Part shown: piece by piece, positions 8,398 through 17,115 of the stretch
Numbering within the stretch: the first letter of the stretch is position 1
Layout of the letters: every line of letters starts with the position of its first letter
DNA from: Bacillota bacterium
GTDB lineage: Bacteria; Bacillota; Clostridia; Oscillospirales; Acutalibacteraceae
Reading direction: 5' to 3'
Length of the DNA: 47,240 nucleotides
Assembly (NCBI GenBank): GCA_029008595.1
Contig: JAQXJH010000077.1
Span: 1-47,240 of the forward strand
Made by a program: the position numbers and the translations under genes
Notes under the pieces: model-generated
What the model was told of the DNA's origin: nothing
What the model saw: only the letters and a program-made list of their open reading frames with translations
Database searches by the model: none

Positions 8398-9702
8398 TTA
8401 GGAACAGGCGGAGGTCAGGCAGAGCCGGAAATCGACCGGGATGCCCAGCATGGGGAAAAGGCGCATCAGGGTAATGCGGCTGCGCATGTAGGGGTGCCAC
8501 CGCAGGCCGGTCAGGCATTCTTCCGGAGAAAGCGAGATATCTTCCGGGGAAACGGCGGCGCCCGCCTGCATCAGCCAGCGGGTCAGATCGGCGTCTGACG
8601 GCAGCGCGCGGATGATTTCCCGGATCTGCGGCCAGCGTTCGGAAAGCAGCGCCGGCGAAATGGGGTCGGTGACCGGCGGATGCTGAAATTTGTGTACCTG
8701 CGGCGAAAAGGCCGGCCCGTAAACGGCGTCAAGCCGGTTCCAGTCGAGCGTTTCGCGCTGCGGAAAAATCTGTTCCGCTTCGGCAAGCCGGTGGTAAACC
8801 CGGTTGACGAGTGCGGTCGCGACCGCCACTGTTTTGCCGTGAAATTCCGGAATCTGGCCGGATTCCAGCGCTTTGATCTCCCAAAAGTGAGAAAGGTCGT
8901 GTTCGGCTCCGCTGGCAGGGCGAGGCGTTCCGGCCAGCGTCATGGCTGCACCGGTGAGAACCAGCGCATTCATGATCGCGCCTGCAGAGGCTTCGTCGCG
9001 GCCGGGAACACCGGCGGCGCAGGCGGCAACCTCTTCGGCGACCGAACGGGTCAGCGCGGCGACGGAGGGACAGTACGCCTCTCCGGTGAGCAGCGAGCTG
9101 ATCTGCCAATCGGCGAGCGCAATGAATTTTGCCATGATATCGCCGAAACCGGCAGCCTTCAGCTCTGCGGGCGCGGCAGCCAGCACGGCGGTATCGGCCA
9201 GGATCGCATCGGGCGGCGCAGCGGCGTAATTCTGTTTGAAGTTGCGGTCGGTCAGCGGAGAATGGGCGCTGGCAAAGCCGTCCATGGAAGGGGCGGTGGC
9301 AAAAATGGCAAACGGCTTGTTCCTTTTTGCGGCGCCGTAACGGCAGATATCGTTGAGCGAGCCGGTTCCGACGGAAAGCACACCGCAAGAATCCCCGCAC
9401 AAGGCAGCGATCCGCTCCGCTTCGGCCAGATCGGCCACACGCAGATCGTCGTAACAGCGGATGGTGCAGGAAAATCCTTCTGCCGCAAGGATCTGCGGCA
9501 GATCCGCAGCCGCTGCCAGCGTGTTTTTGTCGCAGACCAGCAGCAGGGCAGAAGGGAAGCCCTGCTGTTTTAAAATGCGCCCGGCGTTTTGCAGAACACC
9601 GCTGCCGATGATTACTGCGGAGGAAAAACCGACGTGCCTGTGCCCGCAGGAGCAATGCTGCAGCTGACGGGCAAACTGTTCAACCGAAATCATTCCATAC
9701 AC
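8398..9702 (-). CDS. sn-glycerol-1-phosphate dehydrogenase-like (AraM/EgsA family)
   Basis: GVLSVGTGSLNDICRYGAAKRNKPFAIFATAPSMDGFASAHSPLT and SGAEHDLSHFWE typical of AraM/G1PDH. Confidence 0.85.
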   Translation of the reverse strand: MYGMISVEQFARQLQHCSCGHRHVGFSSAVIIGSGVLQNAGRILKQQGFPSALLLVCDKNTLAAAADLPQILAAEGFSCTIRCYDDLRVADLAEAERIAALCGDSCGVLSVGTGSLNDICRYGAAKRNKPFAIFATAPSMDGFASAHSPLTDRNFKQNYAAAPPDAILADTAVLAAAPAELKAAGFGDIMAKFIALADWQISSLLTGEAYCPSVAALTRSVAEEVAACAAGVPGRDEASAGAIMNALVLTGAAMTLAGTPRPASGAEHDLSHFWEIKALESGQIPEFHGKTVAVATALVNRVYHRLAEAEQIFPQRETLDWNRLDAVYGPAFSPQVHKFQHPPVTDPISPALLSERWPQIREIIRALPSDADLTRWLMQAGAAVSPEDISLSPEECLTGLRWHPYMRSRITLMRLFPMLGIPVDFRLCLTSACS

Positions 9703-9720
9703 CGCCTTTTCCTAAAACAC

Positions 9721-10770
9721 TCAGCGGGTCATTTCGCTCTGGATCCCGTGGTTTTTATGTTCGCGGATGATCCGGCTGACCTCTTCGTAATCCGAACTGG
9801 GCAGGTCGCCGGGGATCGTGTTCTTCAGCGCGCTGGCAGCATTGCCGAATTCCAGCGCACGCTCAAAGTCTCCGCAGTACAGCAGCCCGAACAGCACCCC
9901 GGCAACATAGGCGTCGCCGCTGCCGATGCGGTCCACCACTTCAATATCCAGATAAGGCGGTTCCTCATAATAGGCGTCGTTTTCCGAGGAATAGATGGTG
10001 GAAGTAAAATTGTGCTTGTGCGGGTTGATCGCGGTGCGCTCGGTCGTTGCAACGACCGAAACGCCGAAATCGGTGCAGTAGCTCTTCATCATTTCGGCCT
10101 TGGTGCCGGTTTTGCCGAACATTCTGCGGGAGGTCTCCTCGGAGACGAACAGAATATCCACCAGCGGCAGGATCGCTTCGATGGTGCGGCGGGCGTCGGC
10201 TTCGGACCAGAGGTTGGCGCGGTAGTTCACGTCGAACGAAATGACCGTACCCTGCGCTTTCATCCGTTTCATCAGCTCCACCGCGTCAAAGCAGGTCTGG
10301 TCGCTGAGTGCGAGCGTGATGCCGCTGGTATGAAAAATGCGGCAGCTGCCGTAAACGGAATCGGGCAGCTCTTCCAGGCGCAGGCGCGTAACAGAGGAAT
10401 TTCTGCGGTCGTACACGACCGCGGGCTTACGCGGGAGCGCGCCGTTTTCGTAGTAATAGATGCCAAGCCGCGCTTCCGGATCGTCGTCGTAAACGATGTA
10501 ATCATCGCTGACGCCGCAGTAGCGGACGCGGTTTTTGATGTAGCTTCCGATCGCGTTGCGGGGCAGCTTGGTGATGACACCGGTGCGCAGCCCGAGCAAT
10601 GAGATGCCCGAGGCAACGTTCAGCTCGGAACCGCCGGCGCGCTTTTCAAACACATCGCCGCGCAGGATCCGCTCGTTGTTCGGAGGAGAAAGGCGCAGCA
10701 TAATTTCGCCGAGGGTAAGAACATCAAAGTCCCGTCCCGTTGTTTTCGAAAAATCCAGCATCAGAACCAA
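9721..10770 (-). CDS. PfkB-family sugar kinase, 2-keto-3-deoxygluconate kinase-like
   Basis: LTLGEIMLRLSPP..., GGSELNVASGISLLG, SFDVNYRANLWS, DRIGSGDAYVAGVLFGLL (PfkB signatures). Confidence 0.85.
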   Translation of the reverse strand: MVLMLDFSKTTGRDFDVLTLGEIMLRLSPPNNERILRGDVFEKRAGGSELNVASGISLLGLRTGVITKLPRNAIGSYIKNRVRYCGVSDDYIVYDDDPEARLGIYYYENGALPRKPAVVYDRRNSSVTRLRLEELPDSVYGSCRIFHTSGITLALSDQTCFDAVELMKRMKAQGTVISFDVNYRANLWSEADARRTIEAILPLVDILFVSEETSRRMFGKTGTKAEMMKSYCTDFGVSVVATTERTAINPHKHNFTSTIYSSENDAYYEEPPYLDIEVVDRIGSGDAYVAGVLFGLLYCGDFERALEFGNAASALKNTIPGDLPSSDYEEVSRIIREHKNHGIQSEMTR

Positions 10771-10796
10771 TCCTTTCCGAATGTGATAAAAAGCAG

Positions 10797-12257
10797 TCAG
10801 CGGCGGCGGATCACAAGCGGAACCGCGTCCACCGGCTGTGCGCTGCCGGCCGAAACCTGCAGATAACCCACGGTGACCTCGACACCGGCAGCAGCCAGTG
10901 CCAGCCGGTCGGCCAGATCGCTGTAGTAAACGGATTTTACCGTAAAGGCGTCGGAAGTATAGAAAATGGGTGTTTCACCGTTGGCGAGCGCGGTCTCTTC
11001 GGACGGTTTCGTCAGAGCGAGACTGCGTGCGGCGGTCAGCTGCATGTCTTCCGGTACAAGCGCGTCCACACCGCCCGACAGAGCGGCGGAAAGCTCTTCT
11101 CCGGCGGTGATCAGCACGGCGGCGTCGGCGCTGTCGGCTTTTTTGGCTGCTTCCGCAAGAATGGCGGCCATATCCGGTACGCGGCAGGCGGCGCCTCTTC
11201 CGCTGTCATAGGGGATTCCTGCGAGGACGGCGATCAGCTCGCGGCCGCCGGCAGTCACCGCGGTGCAGACCAGAGAATAACCGCCCTGTACGGTGGTTCC
11301 CGTTTTTGCGCCGGTGATCTCGGCAACATTGGTGTTCTGCAGCAGCAGGGTCAGCTCCGAAACAGGGTTGTTGTTTTTTGCGGTGGCCCAGCCGCTGGCG
11401 GTATGAACGTTGGTGGCGTTCATCACATATTCGTCGCGGGAAACGATCTTCCGGTATTCCGGATCAAGGCAGGCAAAAGCCGTCATACGCGCAAGGTCGG
11501 CAGCAGTGGAGAAGTGCGCGGAGGAGAAAATGCCGCTCGGGTTGACAAAATACGTTCCGGTGCAGCCGATCGATTTTGCCATGGCGACCATTTCGCTGAC
11601 GTATCCGGAAAATCCGCCGGTTCCGCCCAGCTGGTCGGCGATCGCGTTTGCTGCGTCACACGCAGAGGAAAGCAGCGTGGCGCAGAGCAGATCCTGCAGC
11701 GGAACCGTTTCGTTTCTCTGCAGGCCGATCTTCACGGAGTCGCTGCTGAGCAGGCCGAGCGCCGTGGAGGTGACCGTCAGGGTATCGTCCAGACCGGCGC
11801 GCTGCAGAGCAAGCGCAGCCGTCATGATCTTTGTGGTGCTGGCCGGGTAGATCCGTTCTCCGCTGCCCTTTTCCAGGATCACTTCGCCGCTCAGCCGGTC
11901 AATGACAATATAATTCGGGGCGGCAACGTTTTCAATGGAACCGACCTGCAGCGCCGGAGCGGATTCCGCCGGGGGAGCAACAGTGGTCAGTCCCTCGGGC
12001 AGCGTAAGGGCGGAAGGCTCGGAGGAAACCTGACTTTCCGCCTCGGAAGAGCCGGAAGCGCCGGCGTCGGAAGAAGTGCTGCCGGCGGAAGAGATCAGCT
12101 GCGGGAGCGGCGCGCTGTTCCCGATCAGAAAACCGGCGGCAAACACCAGAATGATCGCCAGAGCAGCAGCCACGGTGCCTCCTCTCTTTTTTTTGCCGTA
12201 ATAACCGGAACGGCGCCGTCCGCCGGTGCGGATAGCGGGTTCATATTTTCTTGCCAT
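10797..12257 (-). CDS. D-alanyl-D-alanine carboxypeptidase (DacA/PBP5-type, class A LMM PBP)
   Basis: ASTTKIMTA (SxxK), SACDAAN (SxN-like), KTGTTVQGGYSLV (KTG); N-terminal TM. Confidence 0.9.
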   Translation of the reverse strand: MARKYEPAIRTGGRRRSGYYGKKKRGGTVAAALAIILVFAAGFLIGNSAPLPQLISSAGSTSSDAGASGSSEAESQVSSEPSALTLPEGLTTVAPPAESAPALQVGSIENVAAPNYIVIDRLSGEVILEKGSGERIYPASTTKIMTAALALQRAGLDDTLTVTSTALGLLSSDSVKIGLQRNETVPLQDLLCATLLSSACDAANAIADQLGGTGGFSGYVSEMVAMAKSIGCTGTYFVNPSGIFSSAHFSTAADLARMTAFACLDPEYRKIVSRDEYVMNATNVHTASGWATAKNNNPVSELTLLLQNTNVAEITGAKTGTTVQGGYSLVCTAVTAGGRELIAVLAGIPYDSGRGAACRVPDMAAILAEAAKKADSADAAVLITAGEELSAALSGGVDALVPEDMQLTAARSLALTKPSEETALANGETPIFYTSDAFTVKSVYYSDLADRLALAAAGVEVTVGYLQVSAGSAQPVDAVPLVIRRR

Positions 12258-12304
12258 ACCAAAGAGTCACGCCCTTCTGAAATACTGAAAAATGTCTTGC
12301 TTTT

Positions 12305-12333
12305 AGAGTAACATTCCGGCGGTTTCTTGTCAA
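12305..12333 (-). promoter_or_regulatory. Sigma70-type promoter candidate for the minus-strand gene run
   Basis: Minus strand TTGACA - 17 nt - TACTCT (plus-strand tgtcaa 12328-12333, agagta 12305-12310). Confidence 0.45.
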
Positions 12334-12413
12334 CGGAAACGTGATTTTCCGCGAAGAATTGCCTGTTTTCACAAGCGGTTTTATGAATGAATCGTAAATT
12401 CAAAAATATATCA

Positions 12414-12442
12414 TTGCGGATTCCGGCAAAATTATGTAGAAT
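12414..12442 (+). promoter_or_regulatory. Sigma70-type promoter candidate upstream of the RING/zinc-ribbon gene
   Basis: ttgcgg 12414-12419, 17-nt spacer, tagaat 12437-12442. Confidence 0.45.
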
Positions 12443-12514
12443 AGACTTAATAAACTTGCACAGAACGGCTTTCGGGGTCAGGACGCCAAAGCTGCAGAAA
12501 GGTCTGGATCGATC

Positions 12515-13480
12515 ATGTTTAAATATGAAGGAGCAAAATGTCCTGTCTGTCACGCATATCTGATGGAGGATGACGATATTGTAGTCTGTCCGGAATGCGG
12601 AGCGCCGCATCACCGGGAATGCTGGAAAAGCATCGGGCACTGCGGCTGTGAGCAGCTGCATGCAGAGGGAAAAACCTGGGCCATGCCGGCGAAGGAGGAT
12701 CCCGCGCCGGACGCGCAGGGCGTGAAAAAGCTTTGTCCGGCCTGCCATGCGCCCAACGCGCCGGATGCGCTGTTCTGTTCCCGCTGCGGGTCTCCGATGC
12801 AGCAGGAAGCGCCGTTTTCCGGCGGCGCTTATCCGGGAGCGCCGGGCGGACAGCCGGGGCAGCAGGGCGGCCCGATGCCGTACGGAGGATTTCAGCCGAT
12901 GGTGATCGACCCGCTGGGCGGCGTTGCGCCCGACGAGGAGATCGACGGCGTACAGGCAAAGGATCTTGCGCTGGTGGTGGGGCAGAATTCGGCCTATTAC
13001 CTGCCGCGTTTCCGTGAAATTTCCAAGGGGAACCATCGGTTTTTCCCGAATTTTACGGCGTTTCTGTTCAACGTTCCGTGGATGTTTTTCCGGCGGATGG
13101 TCTGGCCGGCCATTGCGGTGCTGCTGTTGGAGCTTGCGCTGAATATTCCGAACGCGTGGCTGATGGTCCGTGTGCTGACCGACGCAAATTTCTCGTCCGC
13201 GTCCATTTCCGCGCAGTTTCAGAACGTTACCTATCTCTGTTCCATGGCTCAGTTTGCGCTCAATTTTGTGATCTGCATCTTTGCAAACAAGTTTTATATG
13301 AAGCAATGCGTTCGTATGGCCAAAGAACTGCGCGAAAACAGCGCCGATGACGAAAGCTTTGCCGAACAGGCAAAAAAACGCGGAGGGGTCAAGCCGGTCG
13401 CGATCTACATCTGCCTGGGGCTGGCGATGCTTTATTATCTGGTCTATTCCTTTTTCGTTTTCCGCGGAATGGGGGCGTAA
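12515..13480 (+). CDS. Prokaryotic RING-like + zinc-ribbon + DUF2628-like membrane protein
   Basis: CPVCHAYLMEDDDIVVCPECGAPHHRECWKSIGHCGC; CPACHAPNAPDALFCSRCG; C-terminal TM region. Confidence 0.75.
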   Translation: MFKYEGAKCPVCHAYLMEDDDIVVCPECGAPHHRECWKSIGHCGCEQLHAEGKTWAMPAKEDPAPDAQGVKKLCPACHAPNAPDALFCSRCGSPMQQEAPFSGGAYPGAPGGQPGQQGGPMPYGGFQPMVIDPLGGVAPDEEIDGVQAKDLALVVGQNSAYYLPRFREISKGNHRFFPNFTAFLFNVPWMFFRRMVWPAIAVLLLELALNIPNAWLMVRVLTDANFSSASISAQFQNVTYLCSMAQFALNFVICIFANKFYMKQCVRMAKELRENSADDESFAEQAKKRGGVKPVAIYICLGLAMLYYLVYSFFVFRGMGA

Positions 13481-13508
13481 CGCGCGCTGAGCAGAAGGAG
13501 AGAGCGGC

Positions 13509-14330
13509 ATGAGCGAACAACCGGGTGAAAATCGAAAAAACTGCCCGCAGTGCGGCCGCAGCAATCCGCCGGACGCGCGGTTCTGCAATGAATGCGGCCG
13601 GTCGTTTTCGGCGGATTATATCCCGAACGGCGCGTTTGACGAAAAGCGGAGCCGTCCGCTCGACCCGGCGGCGTTCCGGCCGGATGCGCTTCTGGGAGCC
13701 GACTGTTTCGGGGATATTTCTGCTGCAGACGCGGCGCGGGCGATCGGAAAAAACGAAAAATATTATCTTCCGGTCTTCGAAAAGCTGTCCCATTCCGGAA
13801 AAATGGGCAGATTCCATGTGGCGGCGTTTTTCTTCGGCGGCGGCTGGATGCTGTACCGCAAGCAGTATTGTTCCGGGGCCGTGGTGCTTTCGCTGCAGCT
13901 TCTGCTGCGCGCCGCATCGCTGGTATTCAGCTATCTCTATACGCTGCCCGCCCTGCGGGAAGCCTATGCGGCGGCGGGTGTGACCGCCTCGCAGAATACG
14001 GTGACGCAGGAACAGAGCGCAGCGGTGCTTCGGGCGCTGGGGGAGCTTTCTGCCCGGCAGACGCTGTTCTGCTGCCTGCCGCTGCTTTTTTCGCTGCTGG
14101 GGCTGCTTTGCTCCGTCGTTGTGGCGGTCAATGCAAACAAATGGTATTTCCGTCATATAACAGCCCTGGTCGCGTCGGTCGGCAGGCTGCCGTTCACCGC
14201 GCCGGAAGAGCGAAGCGCAGAGCTGAGCCGCCGGGGCGGGGTCAATCTGCCGCTTGCCGTGTGTCTGCTGGTGTGCTGGATGATCCTTTACAACTATTCC
14301 GGAACGGTGATCGCGGCGATTTTTTCCTGA
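13509..14330 (+). CDS. Zinc-ribbon + DUF2628-like membrane protein (paralogue of the preceding gene)
   Basis: CPQCGRSNPPDARFCNECGRSF; AIGKNEKYYLPVFEKL aligns with VVGQNSAYYLPRFREI of the upstream gene. Confidence 0.72.
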   Translation: MSEQPGENRKNCPQCGRSNPPDARFCNECGRSFSADYIPNGAFDEKRSRPLDPAAFRPDALLGADCFGDISAADAARAIGKNEKYYLPVFEKLSHSGKMGRFHVAAFFFGGGWMLYRKQYCSGAVVLSLQLLLRAASLVFSYLYTLPALREAYAAAGVTASQNTVTQEQSAAVLRALGELSARQTLFCCLPLLFSLLGLLCSVVVAVNANKWYFRHITALVASVGRLPFTAPEERSAELSRRGGVNLPLAVCLLVCWMILYNYSGTVIAAIFS

Positions 14331-14362
14331 CCGGCGGGCCGGGAAAAAACCGTCCGAAACGC

Positions 14363-14391
14363 TTGACGAATGCAAAAAGAACTGGTATAAT
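14363..14391 (+). promoter_or_regulatory. Strong sigma70-type promoter for rpsF-ssb-rpsR
   Basis: ttgacg 14363-14368, 17-nt spacer, tataat 14386-14391 with extended -10 (tgg). Confidence 0.75.
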
Positions 14392-14478
14392 AATTCAGTT
14401 ACTGCGGCAGATGCTGCAGAAAAACATCCTTGCTCCGTGTTTTGCGGGGCCTTACGTCCAAAAGGAGGTGCACAATCA

Positions 14479-14775
14479 ATGTCCGAAGTGAAAAATGCCT
14501 ATGAAAGCGTCCTGGTCGTTTCCGTGAAAAACGGCGACGAGGCTGCTGCTGCGGTCGTCGAAAAGTTCAAGACGATGATCGAAGCGAATGCGACGATGGA
14601 CAACGTTGATGATTGGGGAAAGCGCAGACTCGCTTATCCGATCAACAAGGAAGTCGAAGGGTATTACGTCGTTTTCAGCTTTACCTGCACAGCAGAATTC
14701 CCGGCTGAGCTTGACCGTGTTTACAAGATCACGGACGGCGTCCTTCGTTCCCTCATTGTGAAGAAGGAAGCCTGA
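14479..14775 (+). CDS. rpsF: 30S ribosomal protein S6
   Basis: MSEVKNAYESVLVVSV...NVDDWGKRRLAYPINKEVEGYYVVFSF; SD aaaggaggt; followed by ssb and rpsR. Confidence 0.96.
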   Translation: MSEVKNAYESVLVVSVKNGDEAAAAVVEKFKTMIEANATMDNVDDWGKRRLAYPINKEVEGYYVVFSFTCTAEFPAELDRVYKITDGVLRSLIVKKEA

Positions 14776-14789
14776 GGGGAGGAAGCATT

Positions 14790-15233
14790 ATGCTGAATTC
14801 GGTTGTCATGATGGGCCGGCTGACGGCTGACCCGGAACTGCGCACTACCCCGAACGGTGTAAGCGTTTGTTCCTTTACCATCGCAGTGGACCGTCCGCAT
14901 CAGAGATCCGGTGCGGAGCGTGTGACCGATTTTTTTGATTGTGTTGCATGGCGTTCCAATGCGGAATTCGTTTCCCGCTATTTTCATAAGGGAAACCTGA
15001 TCTGCGTGCAGGGTTATATGACCGTGCGGCCGTATCAGGATAAAAACGGAAACAATCGCCGTGCTTATGAAATTGTTGTGGATGCAGCGCATTTTGTGGA
15101 ATCCAAGCGCGATGCAGCTGCGAGTGCTGCTCCTGCGCCCGCTGCGCAGAACAATGCGCCTGCCGCTGCCTATTCCAGCGGCGATGCCGGCGATTTCGTC
15201 GAGATCCCCGGTGACGACGATTTGCCGTTCTGA
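14790..15233 (+). CDS. ssb: Single-stranded DNA-binding protein
   Basis: MLNSVVMMGRLTADPELRTTPNGVSVCSFTIAVDR...; acidic tip DDDLPF. Confidence 0.96.
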   Translation: MLNSVVMMGRLTADPELRTTPNGVSVCSFTIAVDRPHQRSGAERVTDFFDCVAWRSNAEFVSRYFHKGNLICVQGYMTVRPYQDKNGNNRRAYEIVVDAAHFVESKRDAAASAAPAPAAQNNAPAAAYSSGDAGDFVEIPGDDDLPF

Positions 15234-15287
15234 AACTTTTAATTTTACGGGAATATTCCCGCCTCATTCTGTAAAGGAGGGTTTACC

Positions 15288-15548
15288 ATGGCCGAAAGAT
15301 CCGAAAGACCGGAAAGAGAAAACCGCCGCGGCGGCCGCAAGGGCCGCAAAAAGGTTTGCAGCTTCTGTGTCGATAAAGTTGCTGCCATCGATTACAAGGA
15401 TTATCCGAAGCTCCGCAGATATATTTCTGAGCGCTCCAAGATCCTGCCCCGCCGTGTGACCGGCACCTGCGCCCGTCACCAGCGTGAGCTGACGATCGCG
15501 ATCAAACGCGCCCGTCATCTTGCTCTGCTGCCGTTCAGCAGCGACTGA
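15288..15548 (+). CDS. rpsR: 30S ribosomal protein S18
   Basis: [62 protein letters not shown]. Confidence 0.97.
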   Translation: MAERSERPERENRRGGRKGRKKVCSFCVDKVAAIDYKDYPKLRRYISERSKILPRRVTGTCARHQRELTIAIKRARHLALLPFSSD

Positions 15549-15569
15549 TCGCCGTCCGGCAAAAAGTTT

Positions 15570-15613
15570 ACGCCTGTATTTTCCCGTTTCGGGAGGAATA
15601 CAGGCGTTTTTTC
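15570..15613 (+). terminator. Rho-independent terminator of rpsF-ssb-rpsR
   Basis: acgcctgtatt 15570-15580 / aatacaggcgt 15597-15607 followed by a T tract. Confidence 0.85.
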
Positions 15614-15687
15614 GTGTTTTGATGCCGGCCGCTTGGATTTGGCGTAAAAATGATGTAAAATAAAGCTATTTGACGAAAGGGAGCATC

Positions 15688-17049
15688 ATGGCTATGAGAC
15701 GAACGCAGCTGAAAAATCCGGAACTGTTTCCGCCGAAAGCGATGGGACGGCTGATCTGGCCGTTGATGGTGGAACAGCTGCTGGCGATCCTGATCGGCAT
15801 GGCGGATACCGTGATGGTGTCCAACGCCGGTGAGGCGGCAGTTTCGGGCGTTTCGCTGGTGGATACGCTCAATATTGTGCTGATCAATCTGTTTTCCGCG
15901 CTGGCGACCGGCGGCGCGGTGGTGGCAGCACAGTATATCGGCCGGCGGGATGAAAAAAGCGCCTGCGCTTCGGCCAAACAGCTGATGTATGCTTCGCTGG
16001 CGCTGTCGGTTTTTCTGGCGGCGGTGGCGGCGTTTTTTCACAAACCGCTGCTGCGCGGCATTTACGGCAGCATTGACGACGACGTGATGGCAAGCGCACA
16101 GATTTATTTTCTGCTTTCGGCGGCGTCTTATCCATTTCTGGCAATTTACAATTCCGGTGCGGCGCTGTTCCGCTCCATGGGAAACAGCAGAGTCTCCATG
16201 ATGATCTCGATGCTGATGAATCTGATCAATATCGGCGGCAACGCGCTGCTGATCTACGGCTTTTCCCTGGGAGCTGCCGGTGCGGCGCTCGCTTCGCTGG
16301 CGGCCAGAGCAGCCGCCGCGCTGATGATCACGGTGCTGATCGTAAAGCCGAAGTACCAGATCCATATCGATGCCCTGTTCCGCCCGGAGCTGCGTTGGGA
16401 TATGGTGCGCAATATCCTGAAGATCGGCATTCCGAACGCTTTGGAGAACAGCATGTTTCAGATCGGCAAGATCATGACGATGGGGCTTGTTTCGGCAATG
16501 GGTACCGCCGCGATCGCCGCGAATGCCATTGCAAATTCCATCGCCGGCATTTCCGGCATTCCGGGCAGCGCGATCTGTCTCGGCGTGGTAACGGTGATGG
16601 GGCAGTGCGTCGGCGCGCGTGACTACGAACAGGCAGTATATTATACCAAACGGCTGATGGCGCTGGCCTACCTCTGTCTGGCGGCGGCGGATCTGCTGGT
16701 TTTCTGCTTTGCCGGCCGGCTGATCCCGCTGTTCGGGCTGAGTCCGCAGGCGGCGGCCTCTGCAGAAGAAATTCTGCGCGTGTTTGCGCTGTTCAACGCG
16801 GCGTTCTGGGTTCCTTCGTTTGTGATGCCCGCAGCCCTGCGCGCCGCAGGAGATGCCCGCGGAACGATGATTATTTCGGCTCTCTCCATGTGGATCTTCC
16901 GCGTGGGCTGCAGTTATCTGTTCGTCTTCTTCGGAATGGGCGTGCAAAGCGTCTGGGCCGGCATGTATGTCGACTGGCTGGTGCGCGGCATTGTCTTCAT
17001 AACGCGGTTTGCACGCGGAAAATGGAAGAAGATACGCGTGATCGAATAA
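15688..17049 (+). CDS. MATE family efflux transporter
   Basis: 12-TM MATE pattern; LIWPLMVEQLLAILIGMADTVMVSNAGEAAVSGVSLVDTLN. ATG 15688 preferred over the TTG at 15670. Confidence 0.88.
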   Translation: MAMRRTQLKNPELFPPKAMGRLIWPLMVEQLLAILIGMADTVMVSNAGEAAVSGVSLVDTLNIVLINLFSALATGGAVVAAQYIGRRDEKSACASAKQLMYASLALSVFLAAVAAFFHKPLLRGIYGSIDDDVMASAQIYFLLSAASYPFLAIYNSGAALFRSMGNSRVSMMISMLMNLINIGGNALLIYGFSLGAAGAALASLAARAAAALMITVLIVKPKYQIHIDALFRPELRWDMVRNILKIGIPNALENSMFQIGKIMTMGLVSAMGTAAIAANAIANSIAGISGIPGSAICLGVVTVMGQCVGARDYEQAVYYTKRLMALAYLCLAAADLLVFCFAGRLIPLFGLSPQAAASAEEILRVFALFNAAFWVPSFVMPAALRAAGDARGTMIISALSMWIFRVGCSYLFVFFGMGVQSVWAGMYVDWLVRGIVFITRFARGKWKKIRVIE

Positions 17050-17061
17050 AAACCGGGCAGC

Positions 17062-17101
17062 AAAAAAACCGGATGCTCTTTGGGAGAGCATCCGGTTTTT
17101 T
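17062..17101. terminator. Bidirectional terminator between convergent genes
   Basis: accggatgctct 17068-17079 / agagcatccggt 17085-17096 with flanking A tract and T tract. Confidence 0.85.
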
Positions 17102-17115
17102 GCAGAGGACGGAGA

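Noticed and set aside
10740-12311. 523-aa plus-strand ORF opposite DacA
   Set aside because: Antisense to a clear D,D-carboxypeptidase with SxxK and KTG motifs; low-complexity Gly/Arg/Gln composition.
12443-12514. c-di-GMP-I (GEMM) riboswitch
   Set aside because: Only one half-motif-like string (ggacgccaaagc) is visible; the first conserved half is not recognisable, so I do not call it as a feature.
12125-13588. 487-aa minus-strand ORF across the DacA / RING gene intergenic region
   Set aside because: Spans promoter candidates for divergent genes and is antisense to a zinc-binding protein with clear Cys motifs.
15568-17091. 507-aa minus-strand ORF opposite the MATE gene
   Set aside because: His/Gln/Arg-rich composition, no family motif, and it starts in a bidirectional terminator; an antisense shadow of the MATE coding frame.
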